Shown: piece after piece, positions 1-8,355 of the stretch
How the letters are laid out: the number at the start of each line of letters is the position of its first letter
Numbering within the stretch: position 1 is the first letter of the stretch
Source: Porphyromonas somerae DSM 23386
GTDB lineage: Bacteria; Bacteroidota; Bacteroidia; Bacteroidales; Porphyromonadaceae
Direction: 5' to 3'
Length of the DNA stretch: 48,027 bases
Assembly (NCBI RefSeq): GCF_000372405.1
Contig: NZ_AQVC01000016.1
Span: forward strand, 1-48,027
The notes under the pieces: generated by a model
Told to the model about the DNA's origin: nothing
Database searches by the model: none
The model's input: the letters and a program-made list of their open reading frames with translations, nothing else
Program-made: the position numbers and the translations under genes

Positions 1-150
1 TTTAATCGGCAAATAAAGAAAGGAGCGACATATAAATGCGCCTTTCCAAGTGTTGATTCTGCACTTCATCTGGTAGGGAGCATCGCCCTTAATTCCTCCT
101 ATTTAGGGAGGCGAATAGGTGATCTGATAGGTGGTCTGAAGAAGCTATAA
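1..150 (+). CDS. C-terminal end of an unidentified protein (partial)
   Basis: Frame 1 is open from the window edge to a TAA at 148-150, giving 49 residues that end in GDLIGGLKKL. The other two forward frames contain stops in this stretch, which is the main support for coding. I do not recognise the family. A SusC/TonB receptor would be the expected gene before a SusD-like gene, but those end in an aromatic-terminated beta strand and this tail does not, so it is probably something else. Only 19 bases separate its stop from the next reading frame. Confidence 0.35.
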   Translation, partial: FNRQIKKGATYKCAFPSVDSALHLVGSIALNSSYLGRRIGDLIGGLKKL

Positions 151-169
151 CATCCATAAAGAGAACGAG

Positions 170-1855
170 ATGTGCTTTACTTCCCAACACAAAGCTATCA
201 ACCAAAAAGAATACGGCAAGGCGGTGTCTCCGCTGCGCTACGACAGCCTTGCCTTAATTCTTTCTTGCTCTATCTTTGTTGTTTATGGGAAGCAAAGCGA
301 AAAAAATAAGTACATTTGCAGTTCAAAGAGGCATTCTGCCTTACACACTTTTTGGGATACTACCCGTTCAAATGACTTAGCCTACATTCACACAGCAGAT
401 GATCTAGACGAGTTACTTATCGGCTCTTGCTACCTATCCGTAGCACCCACCACACCACGAAAATATGAGAGCTATTACTTCTCATACCTTCAATATATGG
501 CCGATGAGACGGAGGAGTTGATTGGCAATACCCGCTATAATCCAGAAGCGAATATTCGTCCTCGTGTATTTGGATATTACACGTGGCAACAGCATGTGGG
601 TGATGCTTTTGATGGTCTTAAAAGCTACAAGGAGAGCATCGATTGGCTAAGAGTATACAATCATATCCTCACCCTTAATATTGTATTAGATGAAGCCGAA
701 CGAATTGACACTCCCACAGTGGCAGATCAAAACCGTATCAAGCGAATAAAAGCTGAAGCACACTTTCTGCGTGCTGCCTATTATTTTCAATTGGTCAACC
801 TCTATGCTCTGCCCTATGCTCCAGAAAATCTAGATAAGCCAGGTGTGCCCCTCAAGGAATCACACTTCATCGAAAAAAAGAAGTTTACACGTGCCACCAT
901 TTCTGAAGTATATGCCCTAATATCCAACGATCTAAGCTTGGCTATAAAGGAGATTGAAGGGCAACCGACACGCTCGCTATATCGAATATCAGAGGCAGGA
1001 GTAATACTCTTTGCTTCAAGAGTGGCACTTTATATGCAAGATTGGCAGAGAGCTGAAGAGTATGCCTCAAAAGCATTGAGCCTACATCCCACTCTTTACA
1101 ACCTCAATGCTTTGGGAGTGGATAGCTACTTCTTTTCGGTTGATAACCCCGAGCTAATTTTTAGCATGGGGGGAGGGTTAGTATGCGCAGAGATGGGTAG
1201 TAGCTCACCCATTGGAGGCTTCTCTGTCTCAAAAGAATTATATCAACTATACAATAAGGACGACTTACGTGGCACCCGCTTTATCGAACGTATCAAAGTC
1301 AAAGGAGCACAGCCAAATGGCTACCAACTAAGGGCATGTAAGACAACGCCAAAACTTATGGGAAAGAGCGAGGTGTCCGATGTATTTGTGCTTCGTAGTG
1401 CAGAGATATATCTCAATCTAGCAGAAGCTTTGGCAATGCAAGGCAAAAGTGCAGAAGCCGTGCAACTTCTTAAACAACTACACCAAAATCGCTACAAGGT
1501 TGGAGCAGCATTACCCGATATTGACACCTCCCCAAAAGGATTAATAAACGAAATCCGCAAAGAAAGACGAATGGAACTCTGCTTTGAGAGTCAACGATGG
1601 TTTGATATTCGTCGTTACCGCGTTCAATCTCAATCCCCAGAGAAGATAGAGCTGACCCACACCTACACTATATACAAAAAAGAGGGCAGAAATAGCTTCC
1701 CTGATATCACTTACTTCTATACACTTCCGGCTAACGAAGATGAGGGATATGTATTACCCCTACCTCGCGAAGAACGTACTTTCAATGATATTATTCAAGA
1801 TAATCCACGCATTGAGCGCAAACCAACTAAAATAATTCAACATGAGACCAAATAG
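170..1855 (+). CDS. SusD/RagB-like nutrient-binding protein, altered N-terminus
   Basis: This is a SusD/RagB-family outer-membrane ligand-binding protein, normally the lipoprotein lid over a SusC TonB-dependent transporter. SusD hallmarks are the TPR-type helix RIKAEAHFLRAAYYFQLVNL (about residues 185-205), the segment RKERRMELCFESQRWFDIRR near residue 465, and the terminal motif QDNPRI. The first 60 or so residues match no SusD protein: they are translated from a long inverted repeat, and homology begins near FWDTTRSNDL (residue 62). No lipobox is visible. The ATG at 170 is the only ATG upstream of the homologous part, and the frame is closed by a TGA at 137. The protein may therefore be mislocalised or unexpressed. 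It overlaps the next gene by 14 bases. Confidence 0.8.
   Translation: MCFTSQHKAINQKEYGKAVSPLRYDSLALILSCSIFVVYGKQSEKNKYICSSKRHSALHTFWDTTRSNDLAYIHTADDLDELLIGSCYLSVAPTTPRKYESYYFSYLQYMADETEELIGNTRYNPEANIRPRVFGYYTWQQHVGDAFDGLKSYKESIDWLRVYNHILTLNIVLDEAERIDTPTVADQNRIKRIKAEAHFLRAAYYFQLVNLYALPYAPENLDKPGVPLKESHFIEKKKFTRATISEVYALISNDLSLAIKEIEGQPTRSLYRISEAGVILFASRVALYMQDWQRAEEYASKALSLHPTLYNLNALGVDSYFFSVDNPELIFSMGGGLVCAEMGSSSPIGGFSVSKELYQLYNKDDLRGTRFIERIKVKGAQPNGYQLRACKTTPKLMGKSEVSDVFVLRSAEIYLNLAEALAMQGKSAEAVQLLKQLHQNRYKVGAALPDIDTSPKGLINEIRKERRMELCFESQRWFDIRRYRVQSQSPEKIELTHTYTIYKKEGRNSFPDITYFYTLPANEDEGYVLPLPREERTFNDIIQDNPRIERKPTKIIQHETK
173..299. repeat. Long imperfect inverted repeat overlapping the susD start
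   Basis: The arms are about 174-222 and 246-298, centred near 235. Outer arm ends are GCTTTACTTCCCA and, reverse-complemented, GCTTTGCTTCCCA. Inner arm ends are GGCAAGGC (215-222) and GCCTTGCC (246-253), with AAAGAAT-like blocks between. The element begins immediately after the ATG at 170 and occupies the place where a lipoprotein signal peptide should be encoded. It looks like a small MITE or a folded insertion remnant. I saw no second copy in this window. Confidence 0.6.
311..318 (+). promoter_or_regulatory. Possible -7 promoter element inside susD 5' region
   Basis: TACATTTG matches the Bacteroidetes -7 consensus TAnnTTTG and lies just after the inverted repeat. I did not find a TTTG at the usual 19-20 bp upstream. 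It suggests that the first part of the reading frame was originally intergenic DNA carried in with the repeat. Confidence 0.3.
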
Positions 1856-2771
1856 TTATTCACACATCGCCATTTTCCTGTTACTTGCGTTATCAGTAGC
1901 TTGCTGCAACAAAGAACACATGATGGTTGAGATTGCCCCTGAGATAAATCTCTTTGCTCCTGATGATACTGACCACTCGCCAGAAGCGACACTTCGACGT
2001 TCATTTTACGAGCAAACCGGAGCCTACTTGCTCTTCAACGACACGCTCAAACGTGAAGATCGCAGTCGAGTGCTCAGCATCCCTTACAACGTCACGATAA
2101 CAGGAAGTGACTACTACGAGGCACAACTCTATCGTCTAAAGTATTTGACTACAATAGGTCAGCGAACTGAGGCTACAAACTTCATCCAAAACAATGTAGC
2201 AAAGTATGTCAGCAAAAAGGCGATGCCTTACTCAGTATTATTAGTGGATACGATTATAGCCTACCCTTATGATAGAGTATTAAATACTTACAATATGGAG
2301 AAGCCCAACAATAAGAAAATCACAGTCTTTGGTATGCAGACGCTAGCTATAGCACATTTAAGCGACATTGGCACAAAAAACCAAGAAGAGCAAAAGAAAT
2401 TAGCACGAACCATTCTAAATAATATGGTTAATGAAATAATGAGTCACACGCCTGAAAAAGACTTAGCCTCTTTCTATGCCATCAGTGCACCTTATTACGA
2501 CAAATCATTTTCGAAAGAAGAGGGCAATCTACCAAACGTCAAAGATATGCGTGAATTAGGATTTATCAAGTGCTATCGCTTCAAACCTGATTACATGTCT
2601 TTTTATCCAGCTGAGAGAGACTTAAAAACCTTCCTTAAAGTATTACTAGACACGCCAGAAGCTGAATGGCGAAGTAAAAACAAGGAGTTTCCTTTAGTCA
2701 TTCAAAAGTTTGAGCTCCTCAATCAGATCATAGAAAAGAGAGGAATAAGCCTAGCATACTTGAATATGTAA
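1842..2771 (+). CDS. SusCD-associated zinc metallohydrolase-like lipoprotein, degenerate active site
   Basis: The 309-residue protein has a lipoprotein signal with Cys21 (SVAC). The overall pattern matches the substrate import-associated zinc metallohydrolase lipoproteins (TIGR04549-type) encoded beside SusC/SusD pairs: length, gene position, a hydrophobic strand near ITVFGMQTLAIAHL, then a helix that should carry HExxH, then a C-terminal helical part ending in a kinase-like KFELLNQIIEKR segment. Here the helix reads NNMVNEIMSH, so the HExxH position is N197-E198-I-M-S201, with both zinc-ligand histidines lost. The family call comes from recalled family pattern, not from an alignment. It is translationally coupled to the SusD-like gene. 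A non-catalytic binding role or a decaying locus are both possible. Confidence 0.6.
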   Translation: MRPNSYSHIAIFLLLALSVACCNKEHMMVEIAPEINLFAPDDTDHSPEATLRRSFYEQTGAYLLFNDTLKREDRSRVLSIPYNVTITGSDYYEAQLYRLKYLTTIGQRTEATNFIQNNVAKYVSKKAMPYSVLLVDTIIAYPYDRVLNTYNMEKPNNKKITVFGMQTLAIAHLSDIGTKNQEEQKKLARTILNNMVNEIMSHTPEKDLASFYAISAPYYDKSFSKEEGNLPNVKDMRELGFIKCYRFKPDYMSFYPAERDLKTFLKVLLDTPEAEWRSKNKEFPLVIQKFELLNQIIEKRGISLAYLNM

Positions 2772-2997
2772 TGACTATCGCACAAAGCTAATCACCGTCG
2801 TATAACAGTTTCTCCAATGGGTGTAGGCACGACGGAGGGCGTCCCAGTAGCTACGTTGCTGGAGGGGTTGTCCGTCGAGTGCTATGGTCTCCTTTGCCAG
2901 AAGGTAGTGCTCAGAGGGCTTAGTGACCGGCTCTCCTTTTTGGTTTTTCGGCTCTGTATCTATTTGTTTTTGTGGGGGTGGGTTATCAAAAAATTGG

Positions 2998-3005
2998 TAA
3001 GTTTG
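2998..3005 (+). promoter_or_regulatory. Possible -7 promoter element for the ftsL-murD block
   Basis: TAAGTTTG fits TAnnTTTG and lies 42 bases before the chosen ftsL start at 3048. A TTTG occurs at 2969-2972 but the spacing of 25 bp is longer than usual. If real, transcription starts downstream of the alternative ATG at 2817, which supports the shorter ftsL. Confidence 0.3.
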
Positions 3006-3047
3006 TGGTTGAATAGAGTGGCTATCACGGAGAGCAGTTTTTTGGGA

Positions 3048-3419
3048 ATGGAAGTAGATAAAGAGGAGTACACACCTCAGCAAGGTGGGGTAGAGGATCG
3101 CAAAGCTTTTGTCAATAAGTTTTGGGACTTTGTGGAGGGGCATATCTTGGAGCGTGCCTTCAATGGTCGTATGATCGCATGGATTGTGGCGATTGCCCTC
3201 TATGCGGTGGTCCAGGTGGCGTACAACTACTCTGCGATGCGTAAGATCCGTATGATCTCCACGAATAATACCACGCTACAGGACCTCCGGATGGAGCATA
3301 TCACCCTCTCTACTGAGCTGATGAATGATAGCCGTATCACTAGTATTGAAGAGAGGGTGGAGGCGGCAGGGCTATCGATCTGCACGCCCACCACAGCACC
3401 TATAGAGATTGAGAAGTAA
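3048..3419 (+). CDS. ftsL: FtsL-like division protein
   Basis: The product is 123 residues with an acidic cytoplasmic N-terminus, one membrane span (about 41-58, MIAWIVAIALYAVVQVAY) and a periplasmic helical region typical of the Bacteroidetes FtsL-like proteins. FtsL bridges FtsB/Q and the FtsWI synthase at the septum. An upstream in-frame ATG at 2817 would add 77 residues with no resemblance to FtsL, so I chose ATG 3048. Its stop overlaps the ftsI start (TAATG at 3417-3421). In most Bacteroidetes rsmH directly precedes this gene; here a lipoprotein gene does. Assignment rests mainly on topology and on position before ftsI. Confidence 0.75.
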   Translation: MEVDKEEYTPQQGGVEDRKAFVNKFWDFVEGHILERAFNGRMIAWIVAIALYAVVQVAYNYSAMRKIRMISTNNTTLQDLRMEHITLSTELMNDSRITSIEERVEAAGLSICTPTTAPIEIEK

Positions 3420-5602
3420 TGACGGGCGAGGATCTACGAGAGAAGTCGCGGCAACGCAATAGCTTACAGCGGACAAAGCGAATCCACAAGGGGTGGGAGC
3501 TCTACATGAAGTTTGGACTCGTCCTCCTTTTGCTAGGGGTGGTGGTACTAGTAAAAGTAGTCATTACCTCTACCGTGCAGGCGAAGCAGTGGGAGGCACT
3601 GGTTCGCTATGCTGGGAAGTCGCGGAGTGCCATTGACCCCCTTCGGGGCAATATCTACAGTGACCAAGATGTGCCGGTGGCGATTACGGTGCCAAGGTAC
3701 GAGGTAGCTCTTGACATGGGAAGTGACTCCTTTGATGGAGAGTTTTTTGAAGCTGGAGTGCAAGAACTCTGCGAGGGGCTTGCAGAGGTAGTTGGGGGGC
3801 AGTCGGCTGCTAGCTACAAGCAGGGGCTTTTGCGAGCTCGCCAGAAGTGCTCGAAGTACTATCGCCTATTTGGTTCGCGTGAGCTCTCCTATACCGAGCT
3901 TCAGGCACTGTTGGAGCTCCCCTTCTTCAAGGGTCGTTCCAGGTATCGCTCGGGCTTGATCACCACGAAGTATATCCGCAGGGAGCACCCCTATGGCAAT
4001 CTTGCCTTCCGTACCATTGGGCGAATCATGAATGAGCCCGACTCCTTGGGTATGACGCACGGCAATAGCGGGTTGGAGATGAGGTTTGACTCCCTCCTCT
4101 GTGGCAAAGCAGGAGTGAATCGCTGGGTGCGGGTGCCCCCACGGTGGGAGCCAGTGGAGGAGGTGCCTGCCACCAATGGAATGGACGTCTATACCACGCT
4201 CAATGTGGATATTCAGGATATCGCCGAGAAGGCACTCCGTCGTAAACTGGTGGAGGTGGATGCCGATTGGGGCTGTGTGGTGGTGATGGAAGTGGCTACT
4301 GGAGCGGTGAAAGCTCTAGCCAATCTGGATCGTATGGGCGAGGGAAACTATATGGAGCGAACCAATCATGCTCTAGCCGACCTGATTGAGCCCGGCTCTA
4401 CTTTCAAAGCGATCTCCATGCTGGGGGTACTGGATCGGAAGGGTGTGAACCCACAGGATACCGTGGATGTGGGGAATGGTCTCTACACCATCGGCCGAGG
4501 GCTTACAATCCGTGACCACAATGCTCATAAAGGGGGATATGGCAAGATTACCTACAATGAGGCGATCTACTTCTCCTCCAATGTAGGAGTGGCAAAGGCG
4601 GTCCTGAAGACCTACGGCGACGACCGTCAGGGCTATTTGGATGAATTGAATAAGATGACGATCTTTGACCAGATAGACTTTGAGATCCCAGGCACTGCCC
4701 GCCCACGCTTCCAGCAAGATGTAGAGAAGTGGTCCAATAGTACGATGCCGTGGAGCTCTTATGGCTATGAGATATTAATGCCACCAATCTACACGCTTCG
4801 CTTCTACAATGCCGTGGCAAATGGGGGTAAGATGATGGAGCCCTACCTAGTTCGCGAGGTAAGTAGCGGTGATAAGATTGGTTACAAGCGAGAGCCCAGG
4901 GTGGTGAATAAGCAGATCGCATCGTCTAAGGCGATTGAGGAGCTTCAACTGATGCTCCGTGGTGTGGTGACGGAGGGTACGGGAACAGCTATGAACTCTC
5001 CCTATGTCTCTATTTCGGGTAAGACAGGTACGGCTCAACGACTTGGTGGAGGTACCTTTAAAGGAGCAGGGCACAACGTAACCTTCTGTGGCTACTTTCC
5101 AAGTGAGCGACCACTCTATAGCTGTATTGTAGTAGTGAGCCGTCCGAGAGGCGTTTACCCTTCGGGTTCTATCCCAGGGGCAGTGCTTCGTGAAATTGCG
5201 GAGAAGACCATCGCCACTTCCTACACCCAGTCGCTTGGTGAGGTGCTTCCCGATTCTTTAGCCACCTTTGGCCAGAGGGTGCTGGGCGGTACCACTGAGG
5301 GGGTGAAGCATGCGATTAAGTATACAGGAGCAAAGGTAGATCAATTACATAGCAGTGGGACGGAGTGGCTATCGCACCAAGGGGGGGATAGCCTACAGAT
5401 ACTAAGTGCACTCAAACCAGAGGTGGGCACGATGCCCGACCTTATGGGGATGAGTGTGATGGATGCCCTCTACCTTGCCGAAAAAATGGGGCTAGATGTT
5501 CGGCTCAATGGACAAGGAGGAGTGGTAAAACAGCAATCAATCCATAAGGGAGGAAGGACAAAGCAAGGACAGTTATTAATATTGACGCTACGCAACGAGT
5601 AG
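3419..5602 (+). CDS. ftsI: Peptidoglycan transpeptidase FtsI (PBP3) with PASTA domain
   Basis: This is the septal class B penicillin-binding protein, which cross-links peptidoglycan at division. It has 727 residues: a short cytoplasmic tail, a membrane anchor (about 30-50), a PBP dimerisation domain, and the transpeptidase domain with S327-T-F-K330 (catalytic serine), S386-S-N388 and K535-T-G motifs. The C-terminus, from MPDLMGMSVMDALYLAEKMG to the end, is a PASTA repeat, usual for Bacteroidetes FtsI. It overlaps ftsL by one base and lies 3 bases before murE, so it is part of one transcription unit. Confidence 0.95.
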   Translation: MTGEDLREKSRQRNSLQRTKRIHKGWELYMKFGLVLLLLGVVVLVKVVITSTVQAKQWEALVRYAGKSRSAIDPLRGNIYSDQDVPVAITVPRYEVALDMGSDSFDGEFFEAGVQELCEGLAEVVGGQSAASYKQGLLRARQKCSKYYRLFGSRELSYTELQALLELPFFKGRSRYRSGLITTKYIRREHPYGNLAFRTIGRIMNEPDSLGMTHGNSGLEMRFDSLLCGKAGVNRWVRVPPRWEPVEEVPATNGMDVYTTLNVDIQDIAEKALRRKLVEVDADWGCVVVMEVATGAVKALANLDRMGEGNYMERTNHALADLIEPGSTFKAISMLGVLDRKGVNPQDTVDVGNGLYTIGRGLTIRDHNAHKGGYGKITYNEAIYFSSNVGVAKAVLKTYGDDRQGYLDELNKMTIFDQIDFEIPGTARPRFQQDVEKWSNSTMPWSSYGYEILMPPIYTLRFYNAVANGGKMMEPYLVREVSSGDKIGYKREPRVVNKQIASSKAIEELQLMLRGVVTEGTGTAMNSPYVSISGKTGTAQRLGGGTFKGAGHNVTFCGYFPSERPLYSCIVVVSRPRGVYPSGSIPGAVLREIAEKTIATSYTQSLGEVLPDSLATFGQRVLGGTTEGVKHAIKYTGAKVDQLHSSGTEWLSHQGGDSLQILSALKPEVGTMPDLMGMSVMDALYLAEKMGLDVRLNGQGGVVKQQSIHKGGRTKQGQLLILTLRNE

Positions 5603-5605
5603 AGT

Positions 5606-7081
5606 ATGAAACTAGATAGATTGATGAAAGGAATCGCCCACGATGTAGTGTCGGGCGAACTAGATAAGGAGATTCGGCAGATTACGGCCGACTCAAGAGT
5701 GGTGGAGGAAGGCATGCTCTTTGTGGCACTCCGTGGAACGGTCACGGATGGTCACGACTTTATTGATATGGCTATCGAGAAGGGAGCTTCCGCTATCCTA
5801 TGTGAGGAGGTGCCTCAAGAGCGAAAGGAAGGGATCACTTACCTCCGTGTGGAGCATACCGATGTGGTGATCGGTGAAGTGGCTGCCAACTTTTACGACC
5901 ACCCTTCCCGTAAACTCAAGTTGGTAGGGGTGACAGGGACCAATGGTAAGACAACTATTGCGACACTCCTTTACCGCCTATTCTCCCACTTGGGTCATAA
6001 GAGTGGTTTGGTATCAACAGTCTGTGTGATTGTGGATGGGGAGGAGATCCCAAGTAAGCTCACCACTCCTGATGCTCTCACCCTTCAGAGGTACCTCTGG
6101 CAGATGGTAGAGGCAGGCTGCGAGTATGCCTTTATGGAGGTCTCTTCGCACGCCGTGCATCAGCACCGTATCGGAGGCACCTATTTCAGGGGAGGTATCT
6201 TTACCAACCTCACTAGAGACCACCTTGATTATCACGGTACCTTCCTCAATTACCTCCACGCAAAGCAAGGCTTCTTCGATGGACTGCCCAAAGAGGCTTT
6301 TGCCCTCACCAACTTCGATGAAACCAATGGTATGGTGATGGTGCAAAATAGCGTGGCAGAAGTGCATACCTACGCTATCAAGCGTGATGCCGACTTTAAG
6401 GGAAAGATACTCGAGCAACACCTAGATGGTACCGATATGCTTTTTAATAGCCACGAGGTCTATACACGCCTAGTGGGGAGCTTCAATGCCTACAATATGT
6501 TGGCGATATTTGGGGCGGCTATTTTGCTCGGACAGCCTGAGGAGGAGGTGCTGAGAGAGATGAGTCGGCTCACCCCAGTGGATGGTCGCTTTCAGACCGT
6601 CACAGCACCCAAGGGGTATGTGGCTGTGGTTGATTATGCCCATACGCCCGATGCTCTCGCCAATGTGCTGGGGACGATTCAGGAGCTACAAAAGCACCAC
6701 GGCGGTCGTATCATCTCAGTGGTTGGTGCGGGAGGTAATAGAGATGCTGGCAAGCGGCCCATTATGGCCGCTACCACAGCCAAACTCTCAGATATCGTAA
6801 TCCTCACTTCGGATAACCCTCGTCGCGAAGATCCCGAGCAGATCATCGACCAGATGATGGAGGGGCTCGATGAGGAGATGAAGCGGCGTACGCTCCGGAT
6901 CACTAGCAGAAGAGATGCGATCCGCACCGCCTGTACGATGGCGATGCCTAGCGATGTGATCCTCATTGCCGGTAAGGGGCATGAGACCTATCAGGAGGTG
7001 AATGGCGTTCGCCACCACTTTAGTGATATCGAGGAGGTAGAGAAGATCATCGAAGGGGAGAAAGGAGGAGCTACTCACTGA
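5606..7081 (+). CDS. murE: UDP-MurNAc-L-Ala-D-Glu:meso-diaminopimelate ligase
   Basis: MurE adds meso-diaminopimelate to the peptidoglycan precursor in the cytoplasm using ATP. The 491-residue protein has the Mur ligase P-loop G111-T-N-G-K115-T-T, the SSHAVHQHR segment near the carbamylated lysine region, and D403-N-P-R406, the motif that distinguishes meso-DAP-adding from lysine-adding enzymes. Wall chemistry is therefore predicted to be DAP type. The stop overlaps the mraY ATG (TGATG, 7079-7083). Confidence 0.97.
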   Translation: MKLDRLMKGIAHDVVSGELDKEIRQITADSRVVEEGMLFVALRGTVTDGHDFIDMAIEKGASAILCEEVPQERKEGITYLRVEHTDVVIGEVAANFYDHPSRKLKLVGVTGTNGKTTIATLLYRLFSHLGHKSGLVSTVCVIVDGEEIPSKLTTPDALTLQRYLWQMVEAGCEYAFMEVSSHAVHQHRIGGTYFRGGIFTNLTRDHLDYHGTFLNYLHAKQGFFDGLPKEAFALTNFDETNGMVMVQNSVAEVHTYAIKRDADFKGKILEQHLDGTDMLFNSHEVYTRLVGSFNAYNMLAIFGAAILLGQPEEEVLREMSRLTPVDGRFQTVTAPKGYVAVVDYAHTPDALANVLGTIQELQKHHGGRIISVVGAGGNRDAGKRPIMAATTAKLSDIVILTSDNPRREDPEQIIDQMMEGLDEEMKRRTLRITSRRDAIRTACTMAMPSDVILIAGKGHETYQEVNGVRHHFSDIEEVEKIIEGEKGGATH

Positions 7082-8343
7082 TGCTTTACTACCTATTTGA
7101 GTCGCTCAATGCACAAGGTGTCCCAGGAATGGGTGCCTTTACTTATATCTCTACTCGCGCGGCCCTTGCCCTTATCGTTAGTCTACTGATCAGCACATTG
7201 ATCGGAAGTAAGATCATCGATTGGTTACGGAGTAAGCAGATGTCGGATGCCATTCGTCCCCTTGATATTGAGGGGCAGATGGCAAAGGTTGGGACCCCCA
7301 CTATGGGTGGTATCATCATCATCATTGCCATTATTATCCCCACACTGCTTTTCAATAAGCTCAATAATCTCTACATTATCTTGATGCTAGTCACCACAGT
7401 ATGGCTGGGAGCCCTTGGCTTTGCCGATGACTATGTGAAGGTGTTTAAGAAGAATAAAGAGGGTATCCACGGCCGTTACAAGCTCATAGCTCAACTAGGG
7501 CTAGGGGTGTTGGTGGCTCTGGTACTGATGACTAGTCCAGCGGTGGTGATTAAGGAAAACGTAGCCACCGAGACGGTCAATAAGGAGCTAGTGGTGAAGC
7601 ACTCCGAAGTGGAGACAAAAAGCACCAAGACCACGATTCCCTTTGTGAAGAATAACAATCTAGACTATAGCGACCTAGCCAAGAATCTTGGACTGAAGCA
7701 GAATGCCAAACTCTTTACCCTGATACTCGTGACGCTCATCTTTGTATTCATCGTGATGGGCGTCTCCAATGCAGCCAACCTCACCGATGGACTAGATGGC
7801 TTAGCTGCTGGCTCCTCGGCGATTATCGGAGTAGCGCTCGGGATATTTGCCTACGTCAGTTCGCACATAGAGATGGCGAGCTACCTCAATATTATGTTTA
7901 TCCCTGGAGCGGAGGAGCTGGTGGTCTATGCCGCTTCATTTATCGGTGCCACCGTTGGCTTCCTTTGGTACAATTCCTACCCCGCACAGGTCTTTATGGG
8001 CGATACTGGTAGCCTTACCCTCGGCGGAATTATAGCAGTATATGCGATCATCATTCGTAAGGAGTTGCTCCTTCCTATCCTTTGTGGAGTATTTATGGTA
8101 GAGGCGCTTTCGGTGATTATCCAAACCGCCTACTTTAAGTACACAAAGCGAAAGACTGGTACCGGCCGAAGGGTATTCAAGATGAGCCCACTGCACCACC
8201 ATTTCCAGAAACCAGCTGGAGTGATCGACGCAGTGATCCAAAAGCCTACTCGACCTATTGCTGAGGCAAAGATTACGGTTCGTTTTTGGTTGATTGGGAT
8301 TCTCCTTGCAGTGCTCACCATTGTGACGCTCAAACTTAGATAA
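7081..8343 (+). CDS. mraY: Phospho-MurNAc-pentapeptide transferase (lipid I synthase)
   Basis: MraY transfers phospho-MurNAc-pentapeptide to undecaprenyl phosphate at the inner membrane. The 420-residue polytopic protein carries the family motifs FADDYVKVFKKNKEG, NAANLTDGLDGLAAG, FMGDTGSLTLGG and SPLHHHFQ. It is longer than the enterobacterial form because of a hydrophilic insertion of about 50 residues (around 170-215, rich in charged residues and KT), which is common in Bacteroidetes. It is coupled to murE and lies 12 bases before murD. Confidence 0.97.
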   Translation: MLYYLFESLNAQGVPGMGAFTYISTRAALALIVSLLISTLIGSKIIDWLRSKQMSDAIRPLDIEGQMAKVGTPTMGGIIIIIAIIIPTLLFNKLNNLYIILMLVTTVWLGALGFADDYVKVFKKNKEGIHGRYKLIAQLGLGVLVALVLMTSPAVVIKENVATETVNKELVVKHSEVETKSTKTTIPFVKNNNLDYSDLAKNLGLKQNAKLFTLILVTLIFVFIVMGVSNAANLTDGLDGLAAGSSAIIGVALGIFAYVSSHIEMASYLNIMFIPGAEELVVYAASFIGATVGFLWYNSYPAQVFMGDTGSLTLGGIIAVYAIIIRKELLLPILCGVFMVEALSVIIQTAYFKYTKRKTGTGRRVFKMSPLHHHFQKPAGVIDAVIQKPTRPIAEAKITVRFWLIGILLAVLTIVTLKLR

Positions 8344-8355
8344 GTCATCATTATT

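Noticed and set aside
2775-3143. Minus-strand 122-codon gene before ftsL
   Set aside because: Its only ATG lies inside ftsL on the opposite strand, and no family is recognisable. Left as an observation only.
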